Source: Gigaspora rosea (Eukaryota; Glomeromycota; Glomeromycetes; Diversisporales; Gigasporaceae). From it: DNA of 64,000 bases. The notes under the pieces are model-generated. The model made no database searches, was not told the DNA's origin, and saw nothing but the letters and a program-made list of their open reading frames with translations. The translations under genes were made by a program, and so were the position numbers. Each line of letters begins with the position of its first letter. Within the stretch, counting starts at the first letter, position 1. The DNA lies in contig QKWP01000140.1 of NCBI GenBank assembly GCA_003550325.1, forward strand, positions 311,967 to 375,966, given 5' to 3'. This document shows positions 44,216 to 55,599 of this stretch, one piece after another.

Positions 44216-45173
44216 ATTTTGTAATCTAGCACAGAGTTTTTTAAGAAATGTTATCGGATATATACTGGAATCTAGTAGAAATTAACCGATAAATTTTCCA
44301 GGCAATTTTCCAACAAAAGTTTATCCAAGAATTGTAACTATATATTCCGGTAAAGTGACAACGTATTTAAATGGTTTAATCAGATCATGAATATGTTGTT
44401 ACATAGAAAATGCCATCAGAATTTATTTAGTGCAGACATTCGGAATCCCAAATGGAGGTCCTTCCCCATATAGTCTTCTATAGATTTTTTATAATATTTT
44501 TTTTAATTCATCTATTTCATAATAGATTAGAGTAAATAGTCTTTAGAATCAAATATAATAGTATTAGTATAGATGGCAAAATAGTAGGATTTTAAAATAG
44601 GTATTTTACACTCCATTTAACTCATCACGCAGGTGACAATAAAGCCATCCCTAATTCTATGTGATGTGGGCTGTATGAATAATGGATGTCGAAAAAATTA
44701 GATTGATCATGTGATAGTAAGATATAAATCGAGACTCATGACTATGGAGAGAATCTCATGTTTCAGGATAAAGTGAAATTCATTAGTAGATCTAGTCAGT
44801 ATTAGAAAATGAATAGTAATTCGTGTTTATCCTTTTTAAAAGAAAGAAAAAATAATTACTGTAAAAATGAATTGCATTGCTTGTTTCATATTTGTGTGCG
44901 AGAATTAATACGTAATTAGTGTGGATAGGCTTGTGATACCATAATAGATGTAAAGCATCGCATTTTGACTACCCTAAAAAGCTAGAATGAACATAAATTA
45001 CTTAATTTGATGTTAATTACGATGGACAGAAATGGTTGACGGATACATGGGTATCAACAGGATAATAGCAAAAGCACGTGGCCGAAGACCCCGTGCGTTG
45101 CTATTATACTGTCGAAGTCCATGATCCGTATATCATGCCAGATAACTAGTTTATCTGGCGGGTATGACGTATA
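44216..45173. promoter_or_regulatory. Upstream region of the mannosyltransferase gene
   Basis: About 950 bp of mixed-composition sequence before the start codon on the minus strand. It should contain the promoter, but no recognisable element can be named. No other gene seen. Confidence 0.3.
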
Positions 45174-45265
45174 CACTTACGGAAAGAATTTTATATTACT
45201 TCCGCAAATTTTATTTAAAATTGATTAAGATTTGCGGAAATAATGTAAAATTTTTTCCGTCAGTG
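45174..45265. mobile_element. Tiny MITE/hairpin (92 bp)
   Basis: cacttacggaaagaatttta and complement ttttttccgtcagtg form inverted ends, with inner acttccgcaaa/tttgcggaaat. Flanking TA-rich sequence is compatible with, but does not prove, a TA duplication. A separate palindrome (gccagataactagtttatct) sits just left at 45,138. Confidence 0.65.
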
Positions 45266-46551
45266 TTTATATAGTACCTGCTGGATAATTCTGGTTGTCC
45301 TTACCATACTGTCACAATTCGAAATTGTGACGTTTGAAGATTCGAATTTCCCGATTAGTTTACCCCCCCCATTTGTAAATAGAACTTCTTTTAGTATAGA
45401 TAACTTTCATTTCATATTTTTGTGATTCGTTAAATGTTACTCAAAATTCGTGTAAACTTGATGATTGACATATAATCAGCCCTTTTTTGTAAAATCTTCA
45501 TAACACGTATGCGTGTTAGCACTAGGGCTGTTAATCGGTCCGTCCGGTCCGTCCCGGTTAAAAGACCGCCCGGTCTTTTAAAAAACTGGACCGGACGCGG
45601 TCCAGGACCGAAATAGGACCGAATAGAGCTAGACCGGACGGACCGATGATCAATAATACTTTTTTGCTATAACGGTGAAATTGTTTGTCAGTATAAAGAA
45701 TTACAATAAGCTTTTCAAATTAATAATATTTGCTTATATGATATTAATACGTTTGATAATTTTAGTTATACATAAATTATGGATTAGAAAATAATATAGT
45801 ATATTAATATAGCAAAATAACTCATTTAAATAACTTCGTAAATATGAACATTATAGTTTAAATCAGTTAAAAAAATATTTTGATACTTTTAACCACTTAA
45901 GATTCGATAATTTGATTGAATAATATAATCATAATTGGGCATGCCAAATGTTCAATCTTGTACTGATTCAAGACAAGAATTGTCTTAATATATGAAAAAA
46001 TTAAAGTAAATCAACAAAACGATTAGATGTTACTTGTATAGAAAAAAAATATTTATTAATAAAATATTGTTAGCATTTACATGTCTGTCAAACACTTAAA
46101 AATTTATAAATTTAATATATTTAATAAAAAAAATATAAAACATAAAGTATACTACTAGTATCGGGTTATTTCCAATCGTAGTTTGAATGTTATTAGAATT
46201 ATGCCATTCAGTATGATGAAAATGGTTTAAATTTACTAGTATTACTATCTTAACATCACAATACAACAATAATTTTTTTCATTAAGTTTCAACAATAATT
46301 AATTATCCGTAATATGCTTAATAGAAAGTATGCAAATTTGATTTTCAAAATAAATCCAAATTTAGTATGCGATATTTTGGCGTTGTAATCTTTAAATCCA
46401 GATGATCCATATTATACATAAATCCTTATCAATGTGTACCGATATTGAAACAACTGATAATCCATAATTTGACAATAATGGTACATTCATTACTTGCAGA
46501 TTGAGAAGATTACAATTATTTCAGATTTGAACAATATACTATATTTTCATT

Positions 46552-46669
46552 TGGATCACGAGTTTGAGGCAAGCTAATAGTTAATTTTAGTCGAATGCAA
46601 ATTATAATTTTTATCATTAAAAATTCTCGGCTAAATTAATCATTAGCCTGTTTCAAACTTGTGTTCCAA
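46552..46669. repeat. Foldback, ~118 bp
   Basis: ggatcacgagtttgaggcaa pairs with a diverged ttgcctc/gcctgtttcaaacttgtg block; inner aattttagtcgaa pairs with ttcggctaaatt-type sequence. Probably a small MITE inside the hAT element. Confidence 0.55.
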
Positions 46670-46821
46670 AATAATGCCCATAGGCGTTATTTCGCACAAA
46701 TACAGTGCAATTGTAAATCAACTGATCACGCCATTGCTGTCATTAATAAATTTCTCTATTTTATTAACATTAACAGCAGCCCGTTCTCATTATACATTAA
46801 ACGTGGTTTAATCTTGTTTAA

Positions 46822-47697
46822 NNNNNNNNNNNNNNNNNNNNNNNNNNNNNNNNNNNNNNNNNNNNNNNNNNNNNNNNNNNNNNNNNNNNNNNNNNNNNNN
46901 NNNNNNNNNNNNNNNNNNNNNNNNNNNNNNNNNNNNNNNNNNNNNNNNNNNNNNNNNNNNNNNNNNNNNNNNNNNNNNNNNNNNNNNNNNNNNNNNNNNN
47001 NNNNNNNNNNNNNNNNNNNNNNNNNNNNNNNNNNNNNNNNNNNNNNNNNNNNNNNNNNNNNNNNNNNNNNNNNNNNNNNNNNNNNNNNNNNNNNNNNNNN
47101 NNNNNNNNNNNNNNNNNNNNNNNNNNNNNNNNNNNNNNNNNNNNNNNNNNNNNNNNNNNNNNNNNNNNNNNNNNNNNNNNNNNNNNNNNNNNNNNNNNNN
47201 NNNNNNNNNNNNNNNNNNNNNNNNNNNNNNNNNNNNNNNNNNNNNNNNNNNNNNNNNNNNNNNNNNNNNNNNNNNNNNNNNNNNNNNNNNNNNNNNNNNN
47301 NNNNNNNNNNNNNNNNNNNNNNNNNNNNNNNNNNNNNNNNNNNNNNNNNNNNNNNNNNNNNNNNNNNNNNNNNNNNNNNNNNNNNNNNNNNNNNNNNNNN
47401 NNNNNNNNNNNNNNNNNNNNNNNNNNNNNNNNNNNNNNNNNNNNNNNNNNNNNNNNNNNNNNNNNNNNNNNNNNNNNNNNNNNNNNNNNNNNNNNNNNNN
47501 NNNNNNNNNNNNNNNNNNNNNNNNNNNNNNNNNNNNNNNNNNNNNNNNNNNNNNNNNNNNNNNNNNNNNNNNNNNNNNNNNNNNNNNNNNNNNNNNNNNN
47601 NNNNNNNNNNNNNNNNNNNNNNNNNNNNNNNNNNNNNNNNNNNNNNNNNNNNNNNNNNNNNNNNNNNNNNNNNNNNNNNNNNNNNNNNNNNNNNNNN
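46822..47697. other. Assembly gap (run of N)
   Basis: About 876 unresolved bases. Any open frame crossing it is an artefact of translating N. Confidence 0.99.
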
Positions 47698-48162
47698 TGA
47701 TATTTTAAAACATGCACGCCTCATGAACATTAACACTATGAAATTACCGAAAGTAGAGTTCCAATCCATAAACATCCAGTGTTGTAAACTTTTTTAATTG
47801 TTATTTTTCTTTTGTGTAATTCTGCCCCGTACATAGTTAGGATATTTTGCCCTGAACAAAGTGTTTCTTTTTATAAGATAGGTAGTAGTTTCGGACCCCA
47901 AATCTAAGTTCTGGGTCACGAACAATGATTTGGAACCATAGATCCTGGTCTGGGACCAAAATAGTTCGAAGCTTAAGATAGTGGTCTTGAACTTTTTATA
48001 TTCACAATGTATAAATACAATGCTTGAGTAAATAAAAAGGGCATAATTCATTTTACTCAAACCAATTTCGTAATTCTCACCAATAATCAATAACCCAATC
48101 TAACCTTAAAACCTGATTTATCCCAATTTAGCATAAGTAACTGCGTGACGTTGTAACGCAAA

Positions 48163-48390
48163 ACCAGGAACGAAAAGTGGATTTTCAGCGAGTTACAGGT
48201 TAAACCAGTTTTGCATAAGTTTCTGTTTTTTTTTTTTGCGATACAGTAGATCAAAGCCCCATAGAGTATGTACAAATATAGAAATACGTCAGAAGTCACA
48301 ATGATAGATTAACCAATCAGATACAAAAGAGACACAGCATTTTAAATGCCTGTAAACCATACACTACGTACTTTGTACTTCGTTCCTGGT
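48163..48390. mobile_element. Possible MITE with accaggaacgaa ends
   Basis: accaggaacgaa at the left, complement ttcgttcctggt at 48,379-48,390. The motif aaaaccaggaacg also occurs at about 22,054. No target duplication seen. Confidence 0.45.
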
Positions 48391-48629
48391 ATAAACCCAT
48401 ACCATCCTACTTTGCATCGACTCTGAATCAGCCACTTAGCCCAAATTCAGATTAATATAATTAACCTTAAGCATACTATTACTCATTGTTATTCGATATG
48501 TAAAACAATACCATCTAACTCAGATATCCGAATTAAAAAAACAGATATCCAGTGTTAGGTTCAATTTTTTTTGTTTCATTTTTTTTTTTGAATTTCTTAT
48601 TTTGATATAGTTTGTGACGCAGTTAGGTG

Positions 48630-48915
48630 ATTAAAGCTTCAATCGAGAGATTGAAGTTTCAAGTGAGTGATTAAAACTCCAATCGAATGATTAAAGCTCC
48701 AATCACGAATTGAAGCTCCAAGTGGGTGATTAAACTCTAATCGAGAGATTAAGCTCCAATAGAGATTGAAACTGTTTAACCGTTTAAAAATTGCTCTATA
48801 GTTCCGGGCAAAATTATGTTTTAATGCCGGCCAAATTAAACGGTTAACAGTTAAACAATTAAACGATTAGAAAAATTTTAGGTGGTTCCGATCCCTAAGC
48901 TCCAAGCGAGGGATT
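48630..48915. repeat. ~21-bp minisatellite (gattaaagctccaatcgaga)
   Basis: At least nine imperfect units alternating gattgaag/gattaaag with ctccaatcgaga or ctccaagtgag. A hAT MITE inserted into the array at 48,760 and duplicated 8 bp of it. Confidence 0.85.
48760..48897. mobile_element. hAT-type MITE in minisatellite (138 bp)
   Basis: Perfect 8-bp duplication, agctccaa, at 48,752-48,759 and 48,898-48,905. Ends tagagattgaaactg and ggttccgatcccta. Same family, opposite orientation, as the copy at 49,957-50,116: both share ggccggcattaaaa, ggaactatagagcaattttt and gtttaaccgttt segments. Confidence 0.88.
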
Positions 48916-49553
48916 AAAAAACCCACAGGAATTAAAGATAGATAAGGATGTAGCTTCAGTCTGTGAAGGAAAGAAAGATTATTAAAACGATTGTTAATAA
49001 TTGTGGATAGTATTTAGTATTATTGAATAATCTGACATATAAATTTTTCTAATAAAGGGAAACCTATAACCTGTAATTATGTGTGTAAGTTTTTTGATTT
49101 AAACCATTTAACCTTAACCACTATTTGTTCACGATCGAAGCTAAACTCCTATAAGCTCTCCCATTGGTTGTAACACTAGATATAGCTTATCGGATAAATG
49201 GATGAAGGAATTGAAACTCTACACTTAACAAGTTACTTAGACCAGAAAAACAAAACTGAAAAAACCAAATATAAAGAACCTATTCATACCCATAATCGTG
49301 ATTCTTTTATTAACACTTAACATTACATCACGAATTTCAAAATTAATCAGAACCCAATCACTTAATATTAAACCAAAATTCTAGCAAAAACTATTGGAAG
49401 ATCAAATTTCATTATTACACTAAAACGAAAAAGAATTACAACACAATAAAATAGGAATCAAAAATTAAATTAACTATTCGCATTTTAGAATGACAACAAT
49501 ATAAAAAAAAAATATGGATAACTAAACTCCCAGCGCATGGGCAGGCGCATGAC

Positions 49554-49810
49554 TTGTTAAAAGTATATAAAGGTTTAGTTTCTGCGTAGGAGAGCAGGGG
49601 TTCTGCTTAGAAGGAGACAGTAGTAGAGTAGTTAACGATTGTATATAGTTTTAGTATTATTGATATTCCGATGTATTGATTTATTTTAATAAAGATAAAC
49701 CTTATACCCGAAACTATGTGTGTTAGTTTATTGTTTTAAACCACTTACTTTTGTTCACGATCAAACTAAACCGGCACAATTTCATCAAGCTCTCCCAACC
49801 GATCGTAACA
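49554..49810 (+). mobile_element. Solo-LTR-like segment
   Basis: Starts tgttaaaagtatataaag, ends gctctcccaaccgatcgtaa then ca. Related partial copies lie at about 48,980-49,175 (gctctcccattggttgtaac) and 50,150-50,430 (cgctctcccaccttaatagc). TG...CA ends, a TATA-like box and an aataaag signal support an LTR. No clear target duplication. Confidence 0.55.
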
Positions 49811-49956
49811 ACGGACTGAAGGACCGTCGGTCCGGACCGGACCGATTAACAGCCCTAGTTAGCACGTATGCGTGTTAAGGGGCGCGGATTATAAACATTC
49901 TCAATAGCACGTCAACGTGCTAGGCTTAGTTGTACTTTCACGTAGCGTGTTAAACA

Positions 49957-50116
49957 TAAGGATTGGAACCGCCTAAAATTTTTCTTAATCGTTTAATCGT
50001 TTAACCGTTTAACCATTTAATTTGGCCGGCATTAAAATAACTCCGACCCACGACCAACATAATTCTGCCCGGAACTATAGAGCAATTTTTAAACGGTTAA
50101 ACGGTTCCAATCCCTA
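49957..50116. mobile_element. hAT-type MITE (160 bp)
   Basis: Perfect 8-bp duplication, gttaaaca, at 49,949-49,956 and 50,117-50,124. Ends taaggattggaaccg and cggttccaatcccta. Subterminal cgtttaaccgttt repeats. It sits in a cluster of palindromic cacgtaacgtg-type motifs (49,895-50,160: agcacgtcaacgtgct, aacacgttaacgtgcc). Confidence 0.9.
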
Positions 50117-50124
50117 GTTAAACA

Positions 50125-51527
50125 ACACGTTAACGTGCCAAACAACACATTAGCGTGTTGTATATTAAATTCAAATGTATATAAACGAATGAATTTGACT
50201 TTAATAAAGATATAGACCACGATCCAATACAATAGAATCCAACACTAAATACTATACAATAGAATACAAGTAGAGAAATTTCCTTCGATTTTACTTAAAG
50301 AAAAATAAAGGAAGTAAGCTAGTGTAGTGCTGAAGAGACCTTTATTCGAGTAAATCAGAAACCTATCTCCTAGTAACTATTAGAGTTAAATTGGTAAAAC
50401 GTATACGCTCTCCCACCTTAATAGCTACAATACTAATCTTCTGTAATCTCGCTTATCGTGAGTTTATCAATGTAAAATCTTAATTATAAATGTTAAATAA
50501 AAATTTAGGATTTAATCCATTTTTCACTTCTCATAGATTTCTTATTTTGATTTATTTAGTTTATAATGATTTTAATAGTAAGTGCTTTTGAAATAAGCTG
50601 TTTCTTCATATTTATATTAAATTAGTTTGAAAACATTGTCAAAAATAAAAGAAAAGCTCTCAATATTTCGTAAATTACTATATTATCCTATTGTTATAAA
50701 ATTATCTCCGTTATGAGTGTCTGTACATTTTTACAAATCATTTTGTTCATGTGATGAGAAAACGTTGTATACTTTTAAATCGTAAAATTACAAACTGTGA
50801 GAACATTTATGCGATGTACTTTGAGTATTTAATCGTTTGCTTGGTGGCATGAGTGTGTATATGAATTTAACCTTTTAAAGAGAATATTTGATATTAGTAT
50901 AGCGACTATATCATTTGATATGACTGCATTTAGTAGATATACTGTACGTCTTGCGTCTTATAATGAGAATAAAAAAATTCCATTGCACTTTGCCATTTTT
51001 GATTTGTCATAATCTGAATTGGAAAACTTAATATGATCAGTTGTGTCGATTACTATTTTAAGTAACAAGTTATGCGCATGCCCATGTGCTGGGAGTTTTT
51101 TAACTTTAGCATTTCTATTTCTATCTAATTGAATTTTGTATTTGGTTATAGTATGGTTATTATATTTGGTGTGTAACTTGTAGTAGGTTTGATGGTCGGT
51201 TTTATTATTTATCTATGTGAATAGAATAAGATGTTAGTAATTGCGAAAATATTTTTCTCAAAGTCGTTGTCTTATTTTGGTTTATTCTGTTTTTAATTCG
51301 ATTTTTTTTTTGTTTTCTTCATAATCATGTGATTGCGATGTGTTATGTTGGCAGTAGATATTTATTTATTTAAGTTAGTTAGAAAGTAATTTGGGTGAAT
51401 TAATTAAGGAAAATGTTTATGTATGTTGAAGTTTAATTTAATAATTATGTATATTTGATTGGTATCTGTTTGAGTCGGTATTACCACTGATGTATATTGT
51501 GAGAAATTTAATTGTTATTGTGGGAAT
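50125..51527. other. AT-rich stretch, no gene seen
   Basis: Includes the LTR-like fragment at 50,150-50,430. gttatgcgcatgcccatgtg at 51,068 is an inverted match to cgcatgggcaggcgcatgac at 49,533. Nothing codes convincingly. Confidence 0.4.
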
Positions 51528-52809
51528 TAATGATGCTTGACGAATGATGAAATATTTGTCATTGATGAATGACGAAACCATTCGTCAGGTAATTCCTGAT
51601 TGACAAATTGACGATTGACGAAACCCCTGATAATTGATGAAACCTATGACAAATTAACGAAGCCTATGACAAATTGACGAAACCTATGACGAAATGACGA
51701 AACCTATGACGAAACTTGATGAGTTATATTCATACAAGATAGAGTTAGGCTGTTTGAAGTTGATTCTTTGGTTAACATCACTTTTTCAAGATTCTCGGGA
51801 GGGGGGAGGGAGTAAAATGAAATGAATATATGAAAGAACATATTAAAATGAACAAAGGTGGGCAATTTTATTAGTTGATGTAAATCAGGTGACTGGCAAG
51901 AGTCATCCAGAGTTTTGATTGGCTGTTCATTTTTCGGGGGTAGGGTGGAGGCTTCAACTGAGGGGGTGATGTTAGCGGCCTTAATTACCGCATTTATAAA
52001 GATTAAGAAGTGATTTAATAACGATAATGATAAGAGCTAAAACAAACGATATTTTAACGGAACAGGCAATAATGCATAATTAAATAACTGCGATAGAGAA
52101 CCAATATAGGTGATAACAATATATACATATTAAGATAGCCATTACATTATTGTTATCCATCGTTATTTTAATTATTTACAAATAACAAATCAAAAAAGAA
52201 AATTAAATTTTTATATAAACAAAGTGCATAAAGATAGAAGTTTAGGGTTAAGTATTAGTGTTGGAGATTACAAAGATAGATTGGTGCTCATTATATGTAA
52301 AAATTCGTTCCCGTCAATATTAATTAGTGCACCAAGTAATTTAGATATTGGTTTTCAAGTATTTTGGCTTCTCTTCCTTCTTTCGCACGAATCCAGAATC
52401 GACGAAAACTAACACATGCACAAATTTTGACTATTCTGGATCAATCTGATGTGAATGATTATTCCAGATCAATCTGACATAAATTTGAACACATGCAAAA
52501 GAAAAAAAGCCAATAAGACCTTATAATGATAACATTCTTTTGAAACAATTTAAGGTTTAGTGTATCTAAAGATCATTATATAGAAGCTTGTTGTTTAATT
52601 ACTGGCTGAATCAGTTGCCAATGTTTTATCAATCGTTTCAAGGGTTTCGTCAGTTTGTCATAGGTTTCATCAATTCAGTTTATGTTTTGTCAATTCGTCA
52701 TAGATTTCATCAATCATCAGGGGTTTCGTCAATTGGCAGGATTTTCGTCATGACGAAACTATGACAAGGCCTTTCATCATTACAAAAATAATTTTTTCAG
52801 GCATCATTA
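51528..52809. mobile_element. 1.3-kb element with satellite-like inverted arms
   Basis: Ends taatgatgcttga and tcaggcatcatta. The flanks gtgggaat (51,520-51,527) and gtggatat (52,810-52,817) agree at 6 of 8 positions, suggesting an aged 8-bp duplication. Inside each end is an inverted array of ~20-bp units: tgacgaaacctatgacaaat at 51,530-51,720, and atttgtcataggtttcgtca-type units at 52,625-52,770. The 900-bp centre has a 62-codon frame (52,224-52,412) with no recognised motif. Confidence 0.65.
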
Positions 52810-53128
52810 GTGGATATGTAATACATAGTTAAAGTTATATTAGTATAATTCTCTTTATGAGTAGCTATTAAAATTCTATTACAGAGCATGTTATTTGTAG
52901 TATAGTATAAGATTGTTGTTGAATCAGTTATCTTTATTTATTATGGGTTACTACAATAATTCAGTATTCGATTAGTTTATAATTCAGCATTTGGTGTTCA
53001 AGGTTGAGATAACTTACCTTGAATATAATTATAATAGAACAGGGTGAAACCTGAGTTGCGAAATAGTAAAATTCGTTTTGTAGATCAGGTTAGGGTTAAA
53101 TCTGCGTTTTATTATGTTTTTTATTATA
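52810..53128. other. Spacer with a fragment of the 8.4-kb palindrome family
   Basis: 53,039-53,110 carries cagggtgaaacctgagtt and gggttaaatctgcgtttta, diverged from the outer arm of 8,413-10,056. No gene. Confidence 0.5.
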
Positions 53129-53332
53129 CAGTTAACTCTCTCTAATCCAAACTGCCGGGACTGCTTTTTTTTACTATGTAAAAATTTAGAAAAGTTCAAT
53201 TTTCAAAAACTTATATATGGCTTGTCCGAACTTTATAATAAAATTTACAAATGTTCTAGAAGATTTTGTTCAGTTTAGAGAGAGTTTAATAGTGTTCAGT
53301 TTAGAGAGGTTCAGATTAGAGAGAGGCGACTG
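53129..53332. mobile_element. pogo/Tigger-like MITE (204 bp)
   Basis: Left end cagttaactctctctaatcc, right end complement cagtcgcctctctctaatct. TA lies on both sides. Inner ctaaactgaac/gttcagtttagag pairs. The CAGT(C)GAACCTCTCTA style is characteristic of pogo/Tigger-type elements. Confidence 0.85.
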
Positions 53333-53339
53333 TATATAT

Positions 53340-53742
53340 TGTCACAGGCTAAAAATGACATTTCTGAAAATCAGGATCCAATGATCACTAGATCGTGGCT
53401 GCGTAATGATCAACCTCTGGAACTTTTGACCATCTCTACGGGCTTAGAGATCGTCAAGAGAAGATGGGCAAAAGATGATCTACAAAATTAAGACATTAAA
53501 CAACAAGGTGAGTTCTGCTTAAGCCTCATTAGTCCTTTAAGTTATAAAAAGAACGTAACTTAGTTAAGGTTGGTTATGACACTTATGTGCGAGGAAGGGC
53601 ACATAAGCTCACTAACCCAATAATAATTATCTTATATTATGAACCAAATCACCAGTGTCACGCCTCTGGCGAGTTGCCTCATATAATAAAAACATATATT
53701 TCGTATAAACCTTATTAAAAGGATACAATTCACCCCGTAACA
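53340..53742 (+). mobile_element. 5' LTR (403 bp) of damaged retrotransposon
   Basis: Starts tgtcacaggctaaaaatgac, ends ccccgtaaca, and is followed by tttggtggtgactgtgag, a primer-binding-site-like sequence in the same position as in the element at 10,248. A direct copy starts at 55,277 and matches for ~320 bp at roughly 94% by eye. Confidence 0.75.
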
Positions 53743-53889
53743 TTTGGTGGTGACTGTGAGATATGAACTTCTTAATAATAAGAAACCCGATAGTTCTATT
53801 AAGGAATTTCGGCCTAAACCCATAACAGTGGATCGATACAATTATTAATATAACAAATTGCTTGATATTGAACCACTCAACAAGTTTAC

Positions 53890-54600
53890 ACTAAGATATC
53901 GAAGAGAAACCTATTATTTGAAGAAAAATATAAACTTTTCTCAAAAATCCTTGAAAAGGAACCATGTATTGATGAAAAATAGGAGCCAAAATTGATAAGC
54001 ATAAAGAATTTATATATTATTTGAAGTCTACTAAGGCAGATTGTCACCCTTACCATGGCCATCGCATCGTTCTCACTTACAAGATCCTAAATATAAAATT
54101 AAAAAAATTGGTAAAAGTGGATTTGCAACTTATATTATGCTACCTGAATATGCTTCTGAAGGATCTGTACGCCAAAAATTACAAACTATAGTACAAATGG
54201 ATTGGAAAGACCAATTAAACCTACTACTATGTATTGCATCAGATCTTCAGATAATTCATTCGCATGACCTTATTCATCATGATTTACATAGTAGAAATAT
54301 ACTTCCTAATAGTCTTAAAAGCACGTATATTACAGATTTAAGATTTTTGATATCAACTAATTAAAATCGGATAGATTTTTGATATTTTACTATACATTGC
54401 GCCAGAAGTTTGGGCCAAACATCATTATATTAAAGCATCTGATATTTATTCGTTTGGTATTATCATAGAGGAAATTTCAAATGGTGAACTTGTTTCTTTT
54501 GAGGAGACATCTAAGTTACTGTCCAAATTACAATATGAAAATTCAACAAATATATGATAGGTTACAACCATCTATTCATGAAAATACAGCAATTTGATAC
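53890..54600 (+). pseudogene. Protein kinase domain fragment
   Basis: The frame 54,041-54,364 contains MLPEYASEGSVRQKL (hinge region), then LLLCIASDLQIIHSHDLIHHDLHSRNIL: the catalytic loop is HxDLHxxNIL with the usual HRD-type Asp and Asn. The expected DFG region reads ITDLRFL, with DLR in place of DFG or DLG. After a stop at 54,362, another frame continues with YIAPEVW, ASDIYSFGIIIEEISNGE, i.e. the APE motif and the following helix. The N-lobe glycine loop and VAIK lysine are not found. It resembles the large TKL-like kinase families of Glomeromycotina. Truncated, frameshifted and inside an LTR pair; non-functional. Confidence 0.82.
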
Positions 54601-55276
54601 ACAGATTTAAAAAAAAAACTATACCCCGGCGTAGTTCTATAATATGAGTGAAGGTAATAGATACCGTTCACCTTTATTTGAATGTATCAAGTGGGTATTT
54701 CAAGTGATAATCCCTATAAATACAGAAAAAGAGAGAGATGATATTGATATTCGTTAAACTTTAAAATTTTTCAGAAAGCGAGTGGCCAGGTTGGCATAAA
54801 ATTCTTTACTGAGAACCCTCATCACATGCGGTAGTGTAAGGCACTGCTGGGTTAAGTGTCAAGTTACCACAGACTGGTGCAAAAGGCCCGCATTGATAAG
54901 TCTACGATATTGCGAATATCCAGGGTATATTCAGGTTCATGTCGGTCTAAAGTAAAAAAAAAAAAAGGTAAAAATCGAATATCAATAAGTCATCATCGAA
55001 ATATGAATATAGTTTATAAGAATAAAGTGAGAAAGAGATGATACAACAATGCTGTATAGTGAACGATGCAGATTCGCCGAAAGAGGCATTAAAGGTTCTC
55101 TGCATGGAAGTCACATATCAAACAAAACTTGGTTAGGATACTCTACAGTAAGCAGTAAGTCATGGATATAACCTGGTACCGATGGGCTGAATGCTAAAAT
55201 AGGTACTGTACAAAAATGAAATCTGATGTTAAGTTAGATATTTATGCATGGTACACATAAAATAAGCGTGGGCGAA

Positions 55277-55599
55277 TGTCACAGGCTAAAAATGACATTT
55301 CTGAAAATTGGGATCTGATGATCACTAGATCGTGGCTGCATAACGATCAACCTCTGGAACTTTTGAACATTACTACGGGCTTAGAGATCGTCAAGAGAAG
55401 ATGGGCAAAAGATGGATCTACAAAATTAAGACTTATACAATAAGATGAGTTCTGCTTAAGCCTCATTAGTCCTTTAAGTTATAAAAAGAACTTAACTTAG
55501 TTAAGGTTGGTTACGACACTTATGTGCAAGGAAGGGTCACATAAGCTCACTAACCCAATAATAATTCCCTTATATTATGAACCAAATCACCAGTGTCAC
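55277..55599 (+). mobile_element. Truncated 3' LTR copy
   Basis: Direct repeat of 53,340-53,662, from tgtcacaggctaaaaatgac to caaatcaccagtgtcac, where the match stops abruptly at the border of the next element. The intact LTR continues gcctctggcg at that point. Confidence 0.75.

Larger units (their letters stand above)
45523..49857. mobile_element. 4.3-kb hAT element with nested insertions and assembly gap
   Basis: Perfect 8-bp duplication, gttagcac, at 45,515-45,522 and 49,858-49,865. Ends tagggctgttaatcggtcc and ggaccgattaacagcccta. Subterminal ggtccgtccggtcc, gaccgggac and ccggaccgg repeats at both ends. The length would suit an autonomous hAT, but no transposase frame is visible; 46,822-47,697 is unsequenced (N). 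Inside are a foldback (46,552-46,669), a MITE (48,163-48,390), a small-unit tandem array, a hAT MITE (48,760-48,897) and an LTR-like segment (49,554-49,810). The target is a tandem of cacgtatgcgtgtta, which continues on both sides. Confidence 0.88.
53340..55599 (+). mobile_element. LTR element enclosing a kinase fragment
   Basis: Two direct LTR copies (53,340-53,742 and 55,277-55,599) bracket 1.5 kb in which no gag or pol motif is visible. Instead a protein-kinase fragment occupies about 54,040-54,560. The right LTR is cut by the element starting at 55,600 and its remainder is not found beyond 57,249, so no target duplication can be checked. Either a retrotransposon that captured a host gene piece, or two LTR insertions and a segmental duplication around a kinase relic. 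Confidence 0.6.

Noticed and set aside
46661..47797. Open frames of 299-378 codons on both strands
   Set aside because: They are almost entirely the run of N; no real coding sequence.
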